From Haemophilus haemolyticus (GTDB lineage: Bacteria > Pseudomonadota > Gammaproteobacteria > Enterobacterales > Pasteurellaceae), in the NCBI RefSeq assembly GCF_003493605.1, contig NZ_QQKA01000003.1, forward strand, positions 109,887 to 173,886: a stretch of DNA of 64,000 nt, given 5' to 3'. The notes under the pieces are model-generated. The model was not told the origin of the DNA and ran no database searches. It saw only the letters and a list, made by a program, of their open reading frames with translations. The translations under genes and the position numbers were made by a program. Of this stretch, positions 51,601 through 61,131 are shown piece after piece. Every line of letters starts with the position of its first letter. The first letter of the stretch is position 1.

Positions 51601-51625
51601 TAAAAAAGCCCACATAAATGTGGGC
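51601..51625 (-). terminator. Terminator of the doxX-like gene
   Basis: GCCCACA pairs with TGTGGGC (51608-51625, loop of four bases), followed on the minus strand by a run of T. Confidence 0.8.
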
Positions 51626-51660
51626 AAATAAAAGGATTAAATTATGAAACTACAACTAAA

Positions 51661-52065
51661 CTACTTTTTAAAAAACTTGTTATCTAAAGCACAAGCACCA
51701 GCGCCAGAAAATACAAAATATAAGAAGAGTACAGAGTAAAGTAACGCAAGCTCACCGCCATTTGCAATTGGGAATAGTAAATTCCCTTTGCCAGCCACAT
51801 GCATAAAGAAATACGCAAAAGCCATTTGGCCAGATAAAATAAACGCAGCTGGACGCGTAAATAATCCTAAAATTAATAAGATTGAGCCGACAATTTCAAT
51901 CACTCCACCTACAATCATCATTGAATCACCTACCGGGCCATTTCCACCCGTCATGGAAATTGGAAACTCCCAAAATTTTGCTGTGCCATGTAAGATAAAC
52001 ATGTAAGCAGCAGTGATGCGTAATAGAGCTAATACATGAGGGCGATATTTTTCAAGATTGTTCAT
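51661..52065 (-). CDS. DoxX-family membrane protein
   Basis: This 134-residue protein has four hydrophobic helices in the DoxX pattern: LRITAAYMFILHGTAKFWEFP, GGVIEIVGSILLILGLFTRPAAFILSGQMAFAYFF. DoxX-like proteins are linked to respiratory or thiol/oxidative functions, but no activity is established for this type. It is probably a single-gene unit, 110 bases after dsbD and closed by a terminator. Confidence 0.82.
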   Translation of the reverse strand: MNNLEKYRPHVLALLRITAAYMFILHGTAKFWEFPISMTGGNGPVGDSMMIVGGVIEIVGSILLILGLFTRPAAFILSGQMAFAYFFMHVAGKGNLLFPIANGGELALLYSVLFLYFVFSGAGACALDNKFFKK

Positions 52066-52175
52066 TTGCTTTCCTTTTGTTTAAAGATGAATTAAAACGG
52101 CGCCATATTAATCTTTAACGAGTAGTTAAACAATAATTAAAATTGAAAAATACTTTTTACCAAAAGTAAAAATAA

Positions 52176-53915
52176 CTAAAGTAGCTTTTCAATCCAATTA
52201 GAAAAAGAATCAGCATCCATAAAGCCCGTTACTCTACTTCCTTGAATCTCATTATTTTGCTTATCAAAAAATAAAATTGTGGGTAATCCCATCACATTAA
52301 AGCGCTCCATTAATGCTTTATTTTCTGGGCTATTCTTTGTCATATTCACTTGTAACAATAAGATATTTTGAAATTGCTGTTGCACTTTTGGATCTGAAAA
52401 AGTCAACTTTTCAAATTCTTTACAAGCAACACACCAATCCGCGTATAAATCCAACATCACGATCGAATGCGGATTTTCCGCTAGAGTGCGGTCAAGTTCT
52501 TCAATATTTTTAATTTGCTTAAATTTAACCTGAGAAACAGACTTATTTTCTACCGCACTTTGTGCTGTCGGCTGAGTTTGCCAAATCCAATTTTGCAAAG
52601 GTTGTACGGAAACCATAGCCAACGCAAAACTAATAATTTTAATGGCATAGCCAAAACCGTTCTTAGGCATCTGCAACGCAAACCAAATAAAAAATACTGT
52701 CGCTAATCCAGCCCATAAGCGTGGCTCCCACGCTTCAGGCAAAATACGAGAAAGTAAAAACACAGGTAACGCTAACATAACAAAGCCGAATGTTTGTTTC
52801 ACTGTGTTCATCCACTCACCTGATTTTGGCAAAATTTTATTACCAAACAATGTGATTAACATTAGCGGTACGCCCATACCAAGTGCAAGCAAATAAAGAG
52901 TTGCTGCTCCAGTGAATAAATCACCACTTTGCGCCACATAAAGTAAAGCGCCAGAAAGTGGTGCAGATGTACAAGGTGATGCCACAAGCCCAGCAATCAT
53001 TCCCATCGCAAAGGAACCGCCAAAAGCGCCCGAGGTTTGTTTTTGGCTCCATGTATTGAGTTTATTTTGTAAGCTATTTGGCAATTGAATAGTAAATAAG
53101 CCAAACATTGAAAGAGCTAAAACAACAAATAAAATAGAAAGCCCGATCATCACATAAGGATGTTGCAAGGCGATTTGAAACGGCAAACCGATAGCCGCTA
53201 CTGCGAGCCCTAACAAGGTGTAAGTCAGTGCCATGCCTTGAACATAAAGAAAAGCTAAACTAAACGCTCGCATCATATTTGGACGTTGTTGCTGGCCGAT
53301 AACAATAGCAGAAAGCAACGGTAACATTGGCAATACACAAGGCGTAAAAGCCAGCCCCAATCCCAATAAAAAGAAACCGAAGATCGCCCATTTACTATGG
53401 AATAAACCATCAGCCAAACGATCTTGTTCAGATAAAAGTGCGGTATTTTTTTCAACTGTTTTTTCGACAGTTTTCTCTTGAGAAACGGCTAAATCCGCAA
53501 TTCGTAATACTTTAGTTTCAGGCGGATAGCAAAAACCTTCGGTACATCCTTGATAAGTGATTTCAACCTGATCATCAGCATTGCTAAATGCGCCGCTAAA
53601 TACGCCATCAATTGAGCGAGTAAACACCTTCACTTCACCAAAATAAGGGTCTTGGTGTAATTCAGCTGCTTGTTGAGCATGTAAAGTGAGAGCATCCGAT
53701 TTACCCACTAATTCAGCACTAATCTTATCTTGATATAAATAATAGCCATCAGCAATGTCCCAATGAACCTGTAATTGACTTTTATCCGTAGATAAAGTGG
53801 CAGAAAATGCAAAAGCATCATCTACTTTCAAGAAAGATTGTGTTTTATCAAATAGACCAGCGTTAGCTGCAAATGCGGTAAAAATCAGTGTAAAAAAAAG
53901 AAAAAGTTTTTTCAT
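52176..53915 (-). CDS. dsbD: Thiol:disulfide interchange protein DsbD
   Basis: DsbD moves electrons from cytoplasmic thioredoxin to periplasmic DsbC and CcmG partners. The 579 residues have a signal peptide (ending near ANA|G, residue 19), an N-terminal immunoglobulin-like domain with the Cys pair in QGCTEGFCYPPE, an eight-helix core with Cys in FTPCVLPMLPLLS and ASPCTSAPLSGALL, and a C-terminal thioredoxin domain with DWCVACKEFEKL. All three redox pairs are present. The gene is divergent from arcA. Confidence 0.96.
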   Translation of the reverse strand: MKKLFLFFTLIFTAFAANAGLFDKTQSFLKVDDAFAFSATLSTDKSQLQVHWDIADGYYLYQDKISAELVGKSDALTLHAQQAAELHQDPYFGEVKVFTRSIDGVFSGAFSNADDQVEITYQGCTEGFCYPPETKVLRIADLAVSQEKTVEKTVEKNTALLSEQDRLADGLFHSKWAIFGFFLLGLGLAFTPCVLPMLPLLSAIVIGQQQRPNMMRAFSLAFLYVQGMALTYTLLGLAVAAIGLPFQIALQHPYVMIGLSILFVVLALSMFGLFTIQLPNSLQNKLNTWSQKQTSGAFGGSFAMGMIAGLVASPCTSAPLSGALLYVAQSGDLFTGAATLYLLALGMGVPLMLITLFGNKILPKSGEWMNTVKQTFGFVMLALPVFLLSRILPEAWEPRLWAGLATVFFIWFALQMPKNGFGYAIKIISFALAMVSVQPLQNWIWQTQPTAQSAVENKSVSQVKFKQIKNIEELDRTLAENPHSIVMLDLYADWCVACKEFEKLTFSDPKVQQQFQNILLLQVNMTKNSPENKALMERFNVMGLPTILFFDKQNNEIQGSRVTGFMDADSFSNWIEKLL

Positions 53916-53980
53916 AGAATTGAAAGGAAAAGTAAAAATGCGCGAAATTCTATCACAAAGAAATTTGAATATCTAAAACT

Positions 53981-53994
53981 ATGATTTAGATCAT
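53981..53994. promoter_or_regulatory. FNR-like site upstream of arcA
   Basis: ATGATTTAGATCAT is a perfect dyad that matches the FNR consensus TTGAT-N4-ATCAA at eight of ten positions. Its centre is about 81 bases before the predicted arcA start. FNR control of arcA is known in E. coli; here it is inferred. Confidence 0.5.
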
Positions 53995-54033
53995 AAAAAG
54001 GAAAATCTTATAAAAAATAACCGCACTTTTTTA

Positions 54034-54062
54034 TTGTTACAACAATGTTACACCGCTAGAAT
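54034..54062 (+). promoter_or_regulatory. arcA promoter
   Basis: TTGTTA (54034-54039) and TAGAAT (54057-54062) are 17 bases apart and lie about 44 bases before the arcA start codon. Confidence 0.6.
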
Positions 54063-54105
54063 GGAATCATGATAGCATACACCAAAATAAGTATAAGGAT
54101 GGAAA

Positions 54106-54816
54106 ATGGCTACTCCACAAATTCTCGTTGTTGAAGATGAAATCGTTACCCGAAATACGCTTAAAGGGATTTTTGAAGCGGAAGGGTATGATGTGCTTGA
54201 AGCAGAAAATGGCGCAGAGATGCATCACATGTTAGAAAACCACAATATAAATTTGGTTGTAATGGATATTAATTTACCGGGTAAAAACGGTTTATTATTA
54301 GCAAGAGAGCTCCGCGAAGAACTCAACTTGCCACTTATTTTCTTAACTGGTCGTGATAATGAAGTCGATAAAATTCTAGGGCTAGAAATCGGTGCCGACG
54401 ATTATTTAACCAAGCCTTTTAACCCTCGGGAATTGACTATCCGTGCACGTAATCTATTGCATCGCACAATGCCACATCAAGAAAAAGAAAATACATTTGG
54501 TCGAGAATTCTATCGTTTTAATGGTTGGAAATTAGATTTAAATAGTCACAGTTTAATTACACCAGAAGGTGAAGAATTTAAACTTCCACGCAGTGAATTT
54601 CGTGCAATGCTGCATTTCTGTGAAAATCCAGGAAAATTACAAACTCGCGAAGAATTACTAAAAAAAATGACGGGACGTGAATTGAAACCTCAGGATCGTA
54701 CCGTAGATGTCACAATTCGACGCATCAGAAAACATTTTGAAGATCATCCTAATACCCCAAATATCATTATGACAGTGCATGGTGAAGGATATCGTTTTTG
54801 TGGGGATATAGAATAA
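54106..54816 (+). CDS. arcA: Aerobic respiration control response regulator ArcA
   Basis: This 236-residue OmpR-family regulator has a receiver domain ([14 protein letters not shown], phosphorylated Asp54 in [12 protein letters not shown], Lys in [10 protein letters not shown]) and a C-terminal winged helix ending in [12 protein letters not shown]. With the kinase ArcB, encoded elsewhere, it represses aerobic genes and activates microaerobic ones when the quinone pool is reduced. In H. influenzae ArcA is also linked to serum resistance. Its position next to an FNR-like site suits redox control. Confidence 0.97.
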   Translation: MATPQILVVEDEIVTRNTLKGIFEAEGYDVLEAENGAEMHHMLENHNINLVVMDINLPGKNGLLLARELREELNLPLIFLTGRDNEVDKILGLEIGADDYLTKPFNPRELTIRARNLLHRTMPHQEKENTFGREFYRFNGWKLDLNSHSLITPEGEEFKLPRSEFRAMLHFCENPGKLQTREELLKKMTGRELKPQDRTVDVTIRRIRKHFEDHPNTPNIIMTVHGEGYRFCGDIE

Positions 54817-54860
54817 AGTTATTATTTCTATCAACTGAGAGACGATTTTAAAATTCCTTT

Positions 54861-54889
54861 TTGAAATTAATTTCCCATTTTGATAGAAT
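54861..54889 (+). promoter_or_regulatory. Promoter of the riboswitch-symporter transcript
   Basis: TTGAAA (54861-54866) and TAGAAT (54884-54889) are 17 bases apart, a near-consensus sigma-70 promoter. Transcription should start near 54896. Confidence 0.65.
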
Positions 54890-54897
54890 CCATACGC

Positions 54898-54922
54898 TTT
54901 CATTGTGATTGTCACAATGAAA
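54898..54922. other. Perfect 11-bp hairpin at the 5' end of the riboswitch transcript
   Basis: TTTCATTGTGA and TCACAATGAAA are perfect inverse complements around a three-base loop. It starts within a few bases of the predicted transcription start, so it may protect the 5' end of the leader. As a terminator for arcA it lacks a T-run, although it could still slow read-through. Confidence 0.6.
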
Positions 54923-54929
54923 AGTGAGT

Positions 54930-55118
54930 TCGGATGAAGGTAGCTGGAGAGCGGGGAATTGACCCCACACCGACGATGTAAAATCTTTCAGGTGCGATGG
55001 CAGGGACTGTTACTGGACGAACCCTTGGAGAGATCCATTTTAGAAATGGACGCCGAAGGCGCAAAAGAGCGGTTAATTTTTCAATCGTTTTTCAAACGCT
55101 CAGGCAAAAGGACAGGGG
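54930..55118 (+). ncRNA. Tandem glycine riboswitch
   Basis: Two glycine aptamers lie in series. The first (about 54937-55010) has GCTGGAGAG, CCGACG, a TTTCAGG core and a closing CAGGGACTG; the second (about 55019-55118) has CTTGGAGAG, GCCGAAGGCGCAAA, CTCAGGCAAAAGGACAGGG. These are the conserved elements of the type. A terminator-like stem between AAGTGTGG (about 55137) and CCGCACTT with a T-rich tail follows, which could be the expression platform. It precedes an amino-acid symporter, as is known for H. influenzae. Confidence 0.92.
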
Positions 55119-55236
55119 CAAAAGACAATCTATCGTAAGTGTGGAAATTATCTATCTTTTCACCGCACTTTCTTTTCCATTGTATCTTTTCGTCTTCTTG
55201 TCGTGTTTATTTTTGATTTAAACGACGAGGAATCAC

Positions 55237-56607
55237 ATGACAATTGAGTCAATTCTTTCAGCTATTGATAGCTTTATTTGGGGCGCTCCGCTACTCATGC
55301 TCTTATCGGGCACAGGGCTCTACTTAACCTTACGTTTAGGCTTTATTCAAATTCGCTATTTACCACGTGCGCTTGGTTATTTATTTAAAAAAGATAAAGG
55401 TGGAAAAGGTGATGTGTCATCTTTTGCCGCACTTTGTACCGCATTAGCAGCAACAATCGGAACTGGTAATATTGTGGGCGTGGCAACTGCGGTACAAGCA
55501 GGTGGGCCAGGGGCTATTTTTTGGATGTGGCTGGTTGCTTTGTTAGGAATGGCAACAAAATATGCCGAATGTTTACTCGCAGTTAAATATCGTGTTCGTG
55601 ATAAAAATGGCTTTATGGCTGGCGGCCCGATGTATTACATTGAACGCGGACTAGGTATTAAATGGCTGGCAAAATTATTTGCATTATTTGGTGTAATGGT
55701 GGCCTTTTTCGGAATAGGTACATTCCCACAAGTGAATGCAATTACTCACGCAATGCAAGACACTTTTAACATTCCCATTTTAGTTACAGCAATTATTGTT
55801 ACACTTTTAGTCGGCTTAATCATTCTTGGCGGAGTTAAACGTATCGCAACCGCATCATCAGTAATTGTGCCGTTTATGGCGATTTTATACGTCACGACTT
55901 CACTAGTTATTATCCTTTTGAATATAGAAAAAGTACCAGATGCGATTTTATTGATTATTGATAGTGCTTTTGATCCGCAAGCTGCATTAGGCGGTGCCGT
56001 AGGGCTTACTGTAATGAAAGCGATTCAATCAGGCGTCGCTAGAGGCATTTTCTCCAATGAATCAGGTTTAGGAAGCGCACCAATTGCAGCCGCAGCGGCA
56101 CAAACTCGTGAGCCTGTCCGTCAAGGTTTAATTTCTATGACAGGAACATTCTTGGATACCATTATTGTTTGTACGATGACGGGGATTGTATTGGTATTGA
56201 CTGGGGCTTGGAATAACCCTGAATTAGCAGGTGCTACAGTAACAAACTACGCCTTTGCACAAGGTTTAGGGACATCAATTGGCGCAACGATTGTAACCGT
56301 CGGTTTATTATTTTTTGCATTCACAACTATTTTAGGCTGGTGTTACTATGGTGAACGTTGCTTTGTTTACCTCGTTGGTATTCGTGGCATAAAACTATAT
56401 CGTTTAGCTTATATTGTGTTGGTGGGATTAGGCTCATTCTTACATTTAAATTTAATATGGATTATCGCCGATATCGTAAATGGTTTAATGGCCTTTCCAA
56501 ATCTCATCGCGCTCATCGGATTGCGAAAAGTTGTGATTGAAGAAACAAAAGATTATTTCCAACGCTTGAAAATAAATCATCACGATCAAGACGAAATCGT
56601 AGAATAA
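55237..56607 (+). CDS. Sodium:alanine/glycine symporter (AGCS family)
   Basis: This 456-residue inner-membrane symporter has about ten hydrophobic helices and the AGCS signature LAATIGTGNIVGVATAVQAGGPGAIFWMW (~72-100), with further conserved GVARGIFSNESGLGSAPIAAAAAQ. It imports alanine or glycine with sodium. The glycine riboswitch upstream indicates glycine as a relevant substrate and switches the gene according to intracellular glycine. The start codon has GAGGA upstream. A strong hairpin ends the transcript. Confidence 0.92.
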   Translation: MTIESILSAIDSFIWGAPLLMLLSGTGLYLTLRLGFIQIRYLPRALGYLFKKDKGGKGDVSSFAALCTALAATIGTGNIVGVATAVQAGGPGAIFWMWLVALLGMATKYAECLLAVKYRVRDKNGFMAGGPMYYIERGLGIKWLAKLFALFGVMVAFFGIGTFPQVNAITHAMQDTFNIPILVTAIIVTLLVGLIILGGVKRIATASSVIVPFMAILYVTTSLVIILLNIEKVPDAILLIIDSAFDPQAALGGAVGLTVMKAIQSGVARGIFSNESGLGSAPIAAAAAQTREPVRQGLISMTGTFLDTIIVCTMTGIVLVLTGAWNNPELAGATVTNYAFAQGLGTSIGATIVTVGLLFFAFTTILGWCYYGERCFVYLVGIRGIKLYRLAYIVLVGLGSFLHLNLIWIIADIVNGLMAFPNLIALIGLRKVVIEETKDYFQRLKINHHDQDEIVE

Positions 56608-56614
56608 TCAAATG

Positions 56615-56654
56615 AAAAAAGGTGTGGATACAATCAATATTCACACCTTTTTTT
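56615..56654 (+). terminator. Terminator of the symporter gene
   Basis: AAAAAAGGTGTG (56615-56626) pairs with CACACCTTTTTT (56642-56653). The stem has an extra inner ATA/TAT pairing and a T-run. Confidence 0.85.
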
Positions 56655-56842
56655 CTTATCACAATTTTCCATCTTAACAACTTATCTTAGAAAGAAAAGC
56701 AGCTTTTTTCAGAAATTAGACATAGATCATATTTTTAAAAATTACTTTGATATTTCCTCTTAAAGCCCTTGAAAACCCGAATTAAGAAAGCTATTTTGTA
56801 ATTAAAGAAAACTGTAAATCACGCAACAAAGAGGTAAATGCT

Positions 56843-57166
56843 ATGACACTTAATATCACCAGCAAACAAATGGAAATCACCCCTGCAATTCGTGAACACG
56901 TGGAGGAAAGACTCGCGAAATTAGGTAAATGGCAAACACAGTTAATTAACCCACATTTTGTTTTAAACAAAGTACCGAATGGATTTACTGTAGAAGCATC
57001 TATTGGCACGCCACTGGGCAATTTATTGGCAAGTGCAACCTCAGATGATATGTATAAAGCAATTAATGAAGTTGAGGAAAAATTGGAGCGCCAGCTTAAT
57101 AAACTTCAACATAAAAGTGAATCTCGTCGAGCAGATGAACGATTAAAAGATTCGTTTGAAAGTTAA
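56843..57166 (+). CDS. raiA: Ribosome-associated inhibitor A (HPF/YfiA family)
   Basis: This 107-residue protein binds the 30S subunit and inactivates idle ribosomes. It starts [27 protein letters not shown], has the basic central strands, and ends with an [18 protein letters not shown] tail. The length lies between short HPF and E. coli RaiA (113), whose C-terminal extension it resembles only partly. GAGG lies before the start. The preceding 190 bases hold no gene I can see. Confidence 0.9.
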   Translation: MTLNITSKQMEITPAIREHVEERLAKLGKWQTQLINPHFVLNKVPNGFTVEASIGTPLGNLLASATSDDMYKAINEVEEKLERQLNKLQHKSESRRADERLKDSFES

Positions 57167-57192
57167 TATTGAAAATAAACTAAAGAAAGGCA

Positions 57193-57222
57193 AAAGAGCG
57201 GTGAAATTTCACCGCTCTTTTT
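57193..57222. terminator. Bidirectional terminator between raiA and the MHS transporter
   Basis: A perfect 30-bp palindrome (AAAAGAGCGGTGAAA and its complement) with T-rich flanks separates converging genes. Confidence 0.8.
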
Positions 57223-57234
57223 TCTTAACTAGGA

Positions 57235-58551
57235 TTAGATTTGTGTTAAATCTACATTTTTGGTTTCTTTTGACGCTAATAATGCCAATAGAGTCATGAG
57301 GGCATTAATTGCTAAATAAATACCTACGCCCATTACACCGAATGACGCATTAATTTTTAAAGAAATCATTGCTGCAATTGTTGCACCAATAATTGATGCT
57401 AAATTATAAGCAAGAGAGGCACCTGAATAACGCACTTCCGTTGGAAATAATTCTGGTAATAGCGCAGCCATTGGACCAAATGTCATCCCCATGATCGCCA
57501 TACCAATTACTAAAAATGCAAATACACTCATTGGAGTACCATTTTCTAAGAAGAATGGCATGGTTAAACCGAGCACACCAACAGCCACCGTCACCCAAAT
57601 CAACCATTTACGACGACCGATTTTATCGGCATAAACACCAGAAATACTGATAAAAATACCAAATACAATTGCACTAATTAATAACAAGCCAGTAAACGTA
57701 TTTGCTGGGATACCTAAGCCAAGCGCATAACCTGCGTCAGAAAGCTTTGGCGCGGTTCGAGAATATGCCTGCGCAAAAGCCGTCATAATGTAAAACAAAG
57801 AATAAGTTGCTACCATAATAAATGTGCCAATGATCATTGGTTTTAAGTGTTTAGTAAAAACAACACTCACTGGTGCATTCAATTTTTTGCCTTTTTGCTC
57901 TGCTTCCACAAATACGTGGCTTTCGTGCAAAGTTAAGCGAACATATAAACCAACTGCAACTAATAAAATGGAAGATACAAATGGAATACGCCACGCCCAT
58001 TCAACAAGTGCATTATGACCAAGTAAATAGCTAACTAAGAAGAATGTTGCATTCGCTACAAATAAGCCGATTGGCGCACCTAATTGAGGGAAAGTACCGT
58101 ACCAAGCTCGTTTGCCTTCCGGCGCATTTTCTGTTGCAACTAAAGCTGCACCGCCCCATTCACCACCAAGTCCAATTCCTTGACCAACACGGCATACGCA
58201 AAGCAAAATTGGTGCCCAGATACCGATTTGAGCATAGTTAGGAAGTAAACCAATTACTACCGTTGAACCGCCCATTAAAACAAGAGAGGCAACCAAGGTT
58301 TTTTTACGACCAATTTTATCTCCAAAGTGACCGAATAATGCCGAACCAATAGGACGTGCAAAAAATGCTAAAGCAAGCGTAGAAAGAGAAAGTAAATCAT
58401 TAGAAAGCGGATCATCGCTATGGAAGAATTGCGTATTGAAAACTAATACAGCGGCAGCCGCATAGATATAATAATCAAAAAATTCGATTGCCGTACCGAC
58501 CATCGAGGCTAACGCCACTTTCATCGGATTATTACGAAGTTGTGTAGACAT
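57235..58551 (-). CDS. MFS transporter, metabolite:H+ symporter family (ProP/ShiA/YhjE-like)
   Basis: This 438-residue 12-helix transporter has the MHS hallmarks: N-terminal MVGTAIEFFDYYIYAAAAVLVF (~18-39), the MFS loop GHFGDKIGRKKTLV, RVGQGIGLGGEWGGAALVATENAP and GVYADKIGRRKW. It lacks the long C-terminal coiled coil of ProP, so it is closer to ShiA or YhjE. The substrate (carboxylate, betaine or shikimate type) cannot be told from sequence. It stands alone, convergent with raiA. Confidence 0.85.
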   Translation of the reverse strand: MSTQLRNNPMKVALASMVGTAIEFFDYYIYAAAAVLVFNTQFFHSDDPLSNDLLSLSTLALAFFARPIGSALFGHFGDKIGRKKTLVASLVLMGGSTVVIGLLPNYAQIGIWAPILLCVCRVGQGIGLGGEWGGAALVATENAPEGKRAWYGTFPQLGAPIGLFVANATFFLVSYLLGHNALVEWAWRIPFVSSILLVAVGLYVRLTLHESHVFVEAEQKGKKLNAPVSVVFTKHLKPMIIGTFIMVATYSLFYIMTAFAQAYSRTAPKLSDAGYALGLGIPANTFTGLLLISAIVFGIFISISGVYADKIGRRKWLIWVTVAVGVLGLTMPFFLENGTPMSVFAFLVIGMAIMGMTFGPMAALLPELFPTEVRYSGASLAYNLASIIGATIAAMISLKINASFGVMGVGIYLAINALMTLLALLASKETKNVDLTQI

Positions 58552-58606
58552 TGTTTTTCCTTAGTAGTTTATTATAAAGAGAAAGTATTGAATCCTAGCA
58601 TTTTAA

Positions 58607-59350
58607 CTAAGGTCTAGCAATTTTTAATATGCAATTTTCTATTTTTTTAGAGAAATATTTTGAGTTTTCTAAATGTGAGTTATGTCCAGCGCAGGGAATT
58701 GTCACTAAATCAATTTGATTTTCTTTGGCTAATACTTGGAACTTATGATCTCTTTCGCCACAAAAATAAAAAAATGGCAAAGAACTTAACCGCACTTTTT
58801 CACTAAAATCAGGTTGTTTGGATAGACTTGTCGCCAGCAGCATTTTGCCAATATTTTCCCCACAACTTGATTTTCGTTTTTCAACTAACTGCAGCCTTTC
58901 TTCTGCAGTCAAATGAGAAAACACAGGTTGTTGATACCAATCATTCAACACTTTTTCTGGCGATTCTTGCATAAAACGTTGCGCCCAAGCAAAATCCTGC
59001 AGAAAACGAGCCTGCTTTTCTTCGTCAGTTTTTAAACCTAGATTCGCTCCTTCTAAAATAACGCCTTGCAAATTAGATCGCTCCAGCTGAGCTTGCAGCG
59101 CATAATACAAAGCGATCCTTCCACCTAGAGAATACCCAACAAGAAAATAGGGTTCATTTTTCACCGCACTTTTAATTTGCTGAGATAAATACTCTGCCGT
59201 ATCTTCAAAATTTGTGACTTCAAGGTATTTAGCTTGCCCGTGAAAAGGCAAATCTAGCGCAATACAATTAAAGTGCGGTAGATTTTCAATGACTTTTTGC
59301 CAGTCATTTTTTGTACCAAGAAGTCCGTGAAGAAAAATGATGTTTATCAT
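58607..59350 (-). CDS. menH: SHCHC synthase (menaquinone synthesis)
   Basis: MenH eliminates pyruvate from SEPHCHC to give SHCHC. The 247-residue alpha/beta hydrolase has the oxyanion region FLHGLLGTKNDW (~6-17), the nucleophile Ser in LVGYSLGGRIALYYA, and the His in PCAGHNSHLEN near the C-terminus. It follows menD by 60 bases in menFDH order, supplying menaquinone for the fumarate reductase and other anaerobic respiration. Confidence 0.93.
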   Translation of the reverse strand: MINIIFLHGLLGTKNDWQKVIENLPHFNCIALDLPFHGQAKYLEVTNFEDTAEYLSQQIKSAVKNEPYFLVGYSLGGRIALYYALQAQLERSNLQGVILEGANLGLKTDEEKQARFLQDFAWAQRFMQESPEKVLNDWYQQPVFSHLTAEERLQLVEKRKSSCGENIGKMLLATSLSKQPDFSEKVRLSSLPFFYFCGERDHKFQVLAKENQIDLVTIPCAGHNSHLENSKYFSKKIENCILKIARP

Positions 59351-59410
59351 TGAAAGGATTATTGATAGAAATAATAAAATATGGCGGACTAAAGCCCGCC
59401 TACAGAATAC

Positions 59411-61117
59411 TTAAGCACCAATCACGGCGTGACTAATTTGCTCGATTAAGCGTTTATACAAACTACTACCATCACTCGGATTCGTTTTAATTTCAATTAA
59501 CGTTGCCTTGCGACGACTATAAGCCTGTTTAACAACAGAATTGAGATCTGCCCAAGTATAAGGATGAGCATATTTGAGATCGAACATTGCCGCGATTTGA
59601 GAAAAATCGCCATTATGCGGTAATCGATAGAACTGATCTTTGACTTGTTCATCTACAGGTAACATATCAAAAATCGCGCCACCATTATTATTGATCACAA
59701 AGATTACCGTTGGTTGCGTAACATTTTTGAATAATGCGAACGAGTTTAGATCATATAAAGTGGACGTATCGCCAATCACCGCAACAACAGGTTTATTTGA
59801 ACCAATACCTATTCCAGCAGCCGTAGCCAATAAACCATCAATTCCACTTGCGCCACGATTGGTATAAACAGGATAACTTTCTGGTAATTGCGTTAGCGCA
59901 TCAACCAAACGAACAAGTAAACTATTACCTAAAAATAAAACGCCGTTATAAGGTAAAAGTGTTGGTAAACGTAATGCGAGCGAGGCTTCTGTTAAATTTC
60001 CGCCTACTTGTTGTTCAATAAAGGTCGCACAGAACTTAGATAAAGCTAACGGCTCAAGCAACCAAGGCTTTTGGCGTAAAGGAGGATGTGCACGCAACCA
60101 ATGATGTGCTTTAGCATTAAATCTAGTAAGCGAATGATGATAAGGATCTAATGCTTTACCGCTTTGTTCAACCAACCAAAATTCACCTTTAAACGCCTGT
60201 AAGAATTGATTAATTCGTTTACTGATAAAACGTGCACCAAATTGAATCACAATATCAGCTTGCAGAAGTTTTTCACGAACAGTTTGGTTTGCGAGCCAAA
60301 TATCTTCATAAGGCGTCGTTGGAACAACACCAGATTGAATGTCCGTCAGTAATACCCAGCCCATAACACTTGCCCAAGAGTTAATGCCCATCGCTTGTTC
60401 TGCAGGTAATTGACCAACCACAACGACACCACGCTTAGTGCGCCAATGATCCCAGTTTTCATGCATTAATACTTCGTTTTGTTGGGCTTCTACATTTATC
60501 CAAGACTTGTTTTGAATTAACCAGCGTTGCAACGGCTGCAACCAAGGGTGAGAATCTACCTCCTCATCAATTGCATCATAAAGTGGCTCGGCAAATGGCA
60601 CATTAATATGAACAACGCCACCCTGTTGTTTTTGTTGGAAGGAAGCCTGTTCAAGTAAAGAAATCAACCACTGCGCAGAATAATCTGCGCTCGGTTTAGG
60701 TAAATTAACATTTGCAACCGGATACTGACCAAACATATTTTGCTGCAAAATAGCCTGATTTGCACCGCACTCCCAAAGTTCTGGTGGACGGTCAGCAGTT
60801 AAAACAAATAAATTCACACCCGTTTGACGTGCTTCAATAATTGCTGGATAAAGGTTTGCAGTCGCCGTGCCTGATGTAACAATAATGGCAACAGGTGATT
60901 GAGTTGCCTTAGCAATACCCAAAGCAAAAAAACCTAAACCGCGTTCATCAAAATGCGTATGACAAGTGACTGAACCCGCATTTTGCAAACGTACGGCTTC
61001 AAGAGTTAAAGGTGTCGAACGCGAACCTGGCGCGATACAAACGTGAGAAACGCCTTGGCGTACCAAGGTTTCTAAAATCACTTTCGACCAACAACGATTA
61101 AACACGCTTACCGACAT
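59411..61117 (-). CDS. menD: SEPHCHC synthase
   Basis: MenD is a thiamine-diphosphate enzyme that condenses 2-oxoglutarate-derived succinic semialdehyde with isochorismate. The 568 residues begin MSVSVFNRCWSKVILETLVRQGVSHVCIAPGSRSTPLTL and show the ThDP/Mg site GDTSTLYDLNSFALFKNV (~440) and VINNNGGAIFDMLP. The ATG at 61117 has GGAG upstream; an earlier ATG at 61135 overlaps the menF stop (ATGA) and is the alternative. It is coupled to menF. Confidence 0.96.
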   Translation of the reverse strand: MSVSVFNRCWSKVILETLVRQGVSHVCIAPGSRSTPLTLEAVRLQNAGSVTCHTHFDERGLGFFALGIAKATQSPVAIIVTSGTATANLYPAIIEARQTGVNLFVLTADRPPELWECGANQAILQQNMFGQYPVANVNLPKPSADYSAQWLISLLEQASFQQKQQGGVVHINVPFAEPLYDAIDEEVDSHPWLQPLQRWLIQNKSWINVEAQQNEVLMHENWDHWRTKRGVVVVGQLPAEQAMGINSWASVMGWVLLTDIQSGVVPTTPYEDIWLANQTVREKLLQADIVIQFGARFISKRINQFLQAFKGEFWLVEQSGKALDPYHHSLTRFNAKAHHWLRAHPPLRQKPWLLEPLALSKFCATFIEQQVGGNLTEASLALRLPTLLPYNGVLFLGNSLLVRLVDALTQLPESYPVYTNRGASGIDGLLATAAGIGIGSNKPVVAVIGDTSTLYDLNSFALFKNVTQPTVIFVINNNGGAIFDMLPVDEQVKDQFYRLPHNGDFSQIAAMFDLKYAHPYTWADLNSVVKQAYSRRKATLIEIKTNPSDGSSLYKRLIEQISHAVIGA

Positions 61118-61131
61118 TTTTTTCTCCGTTA

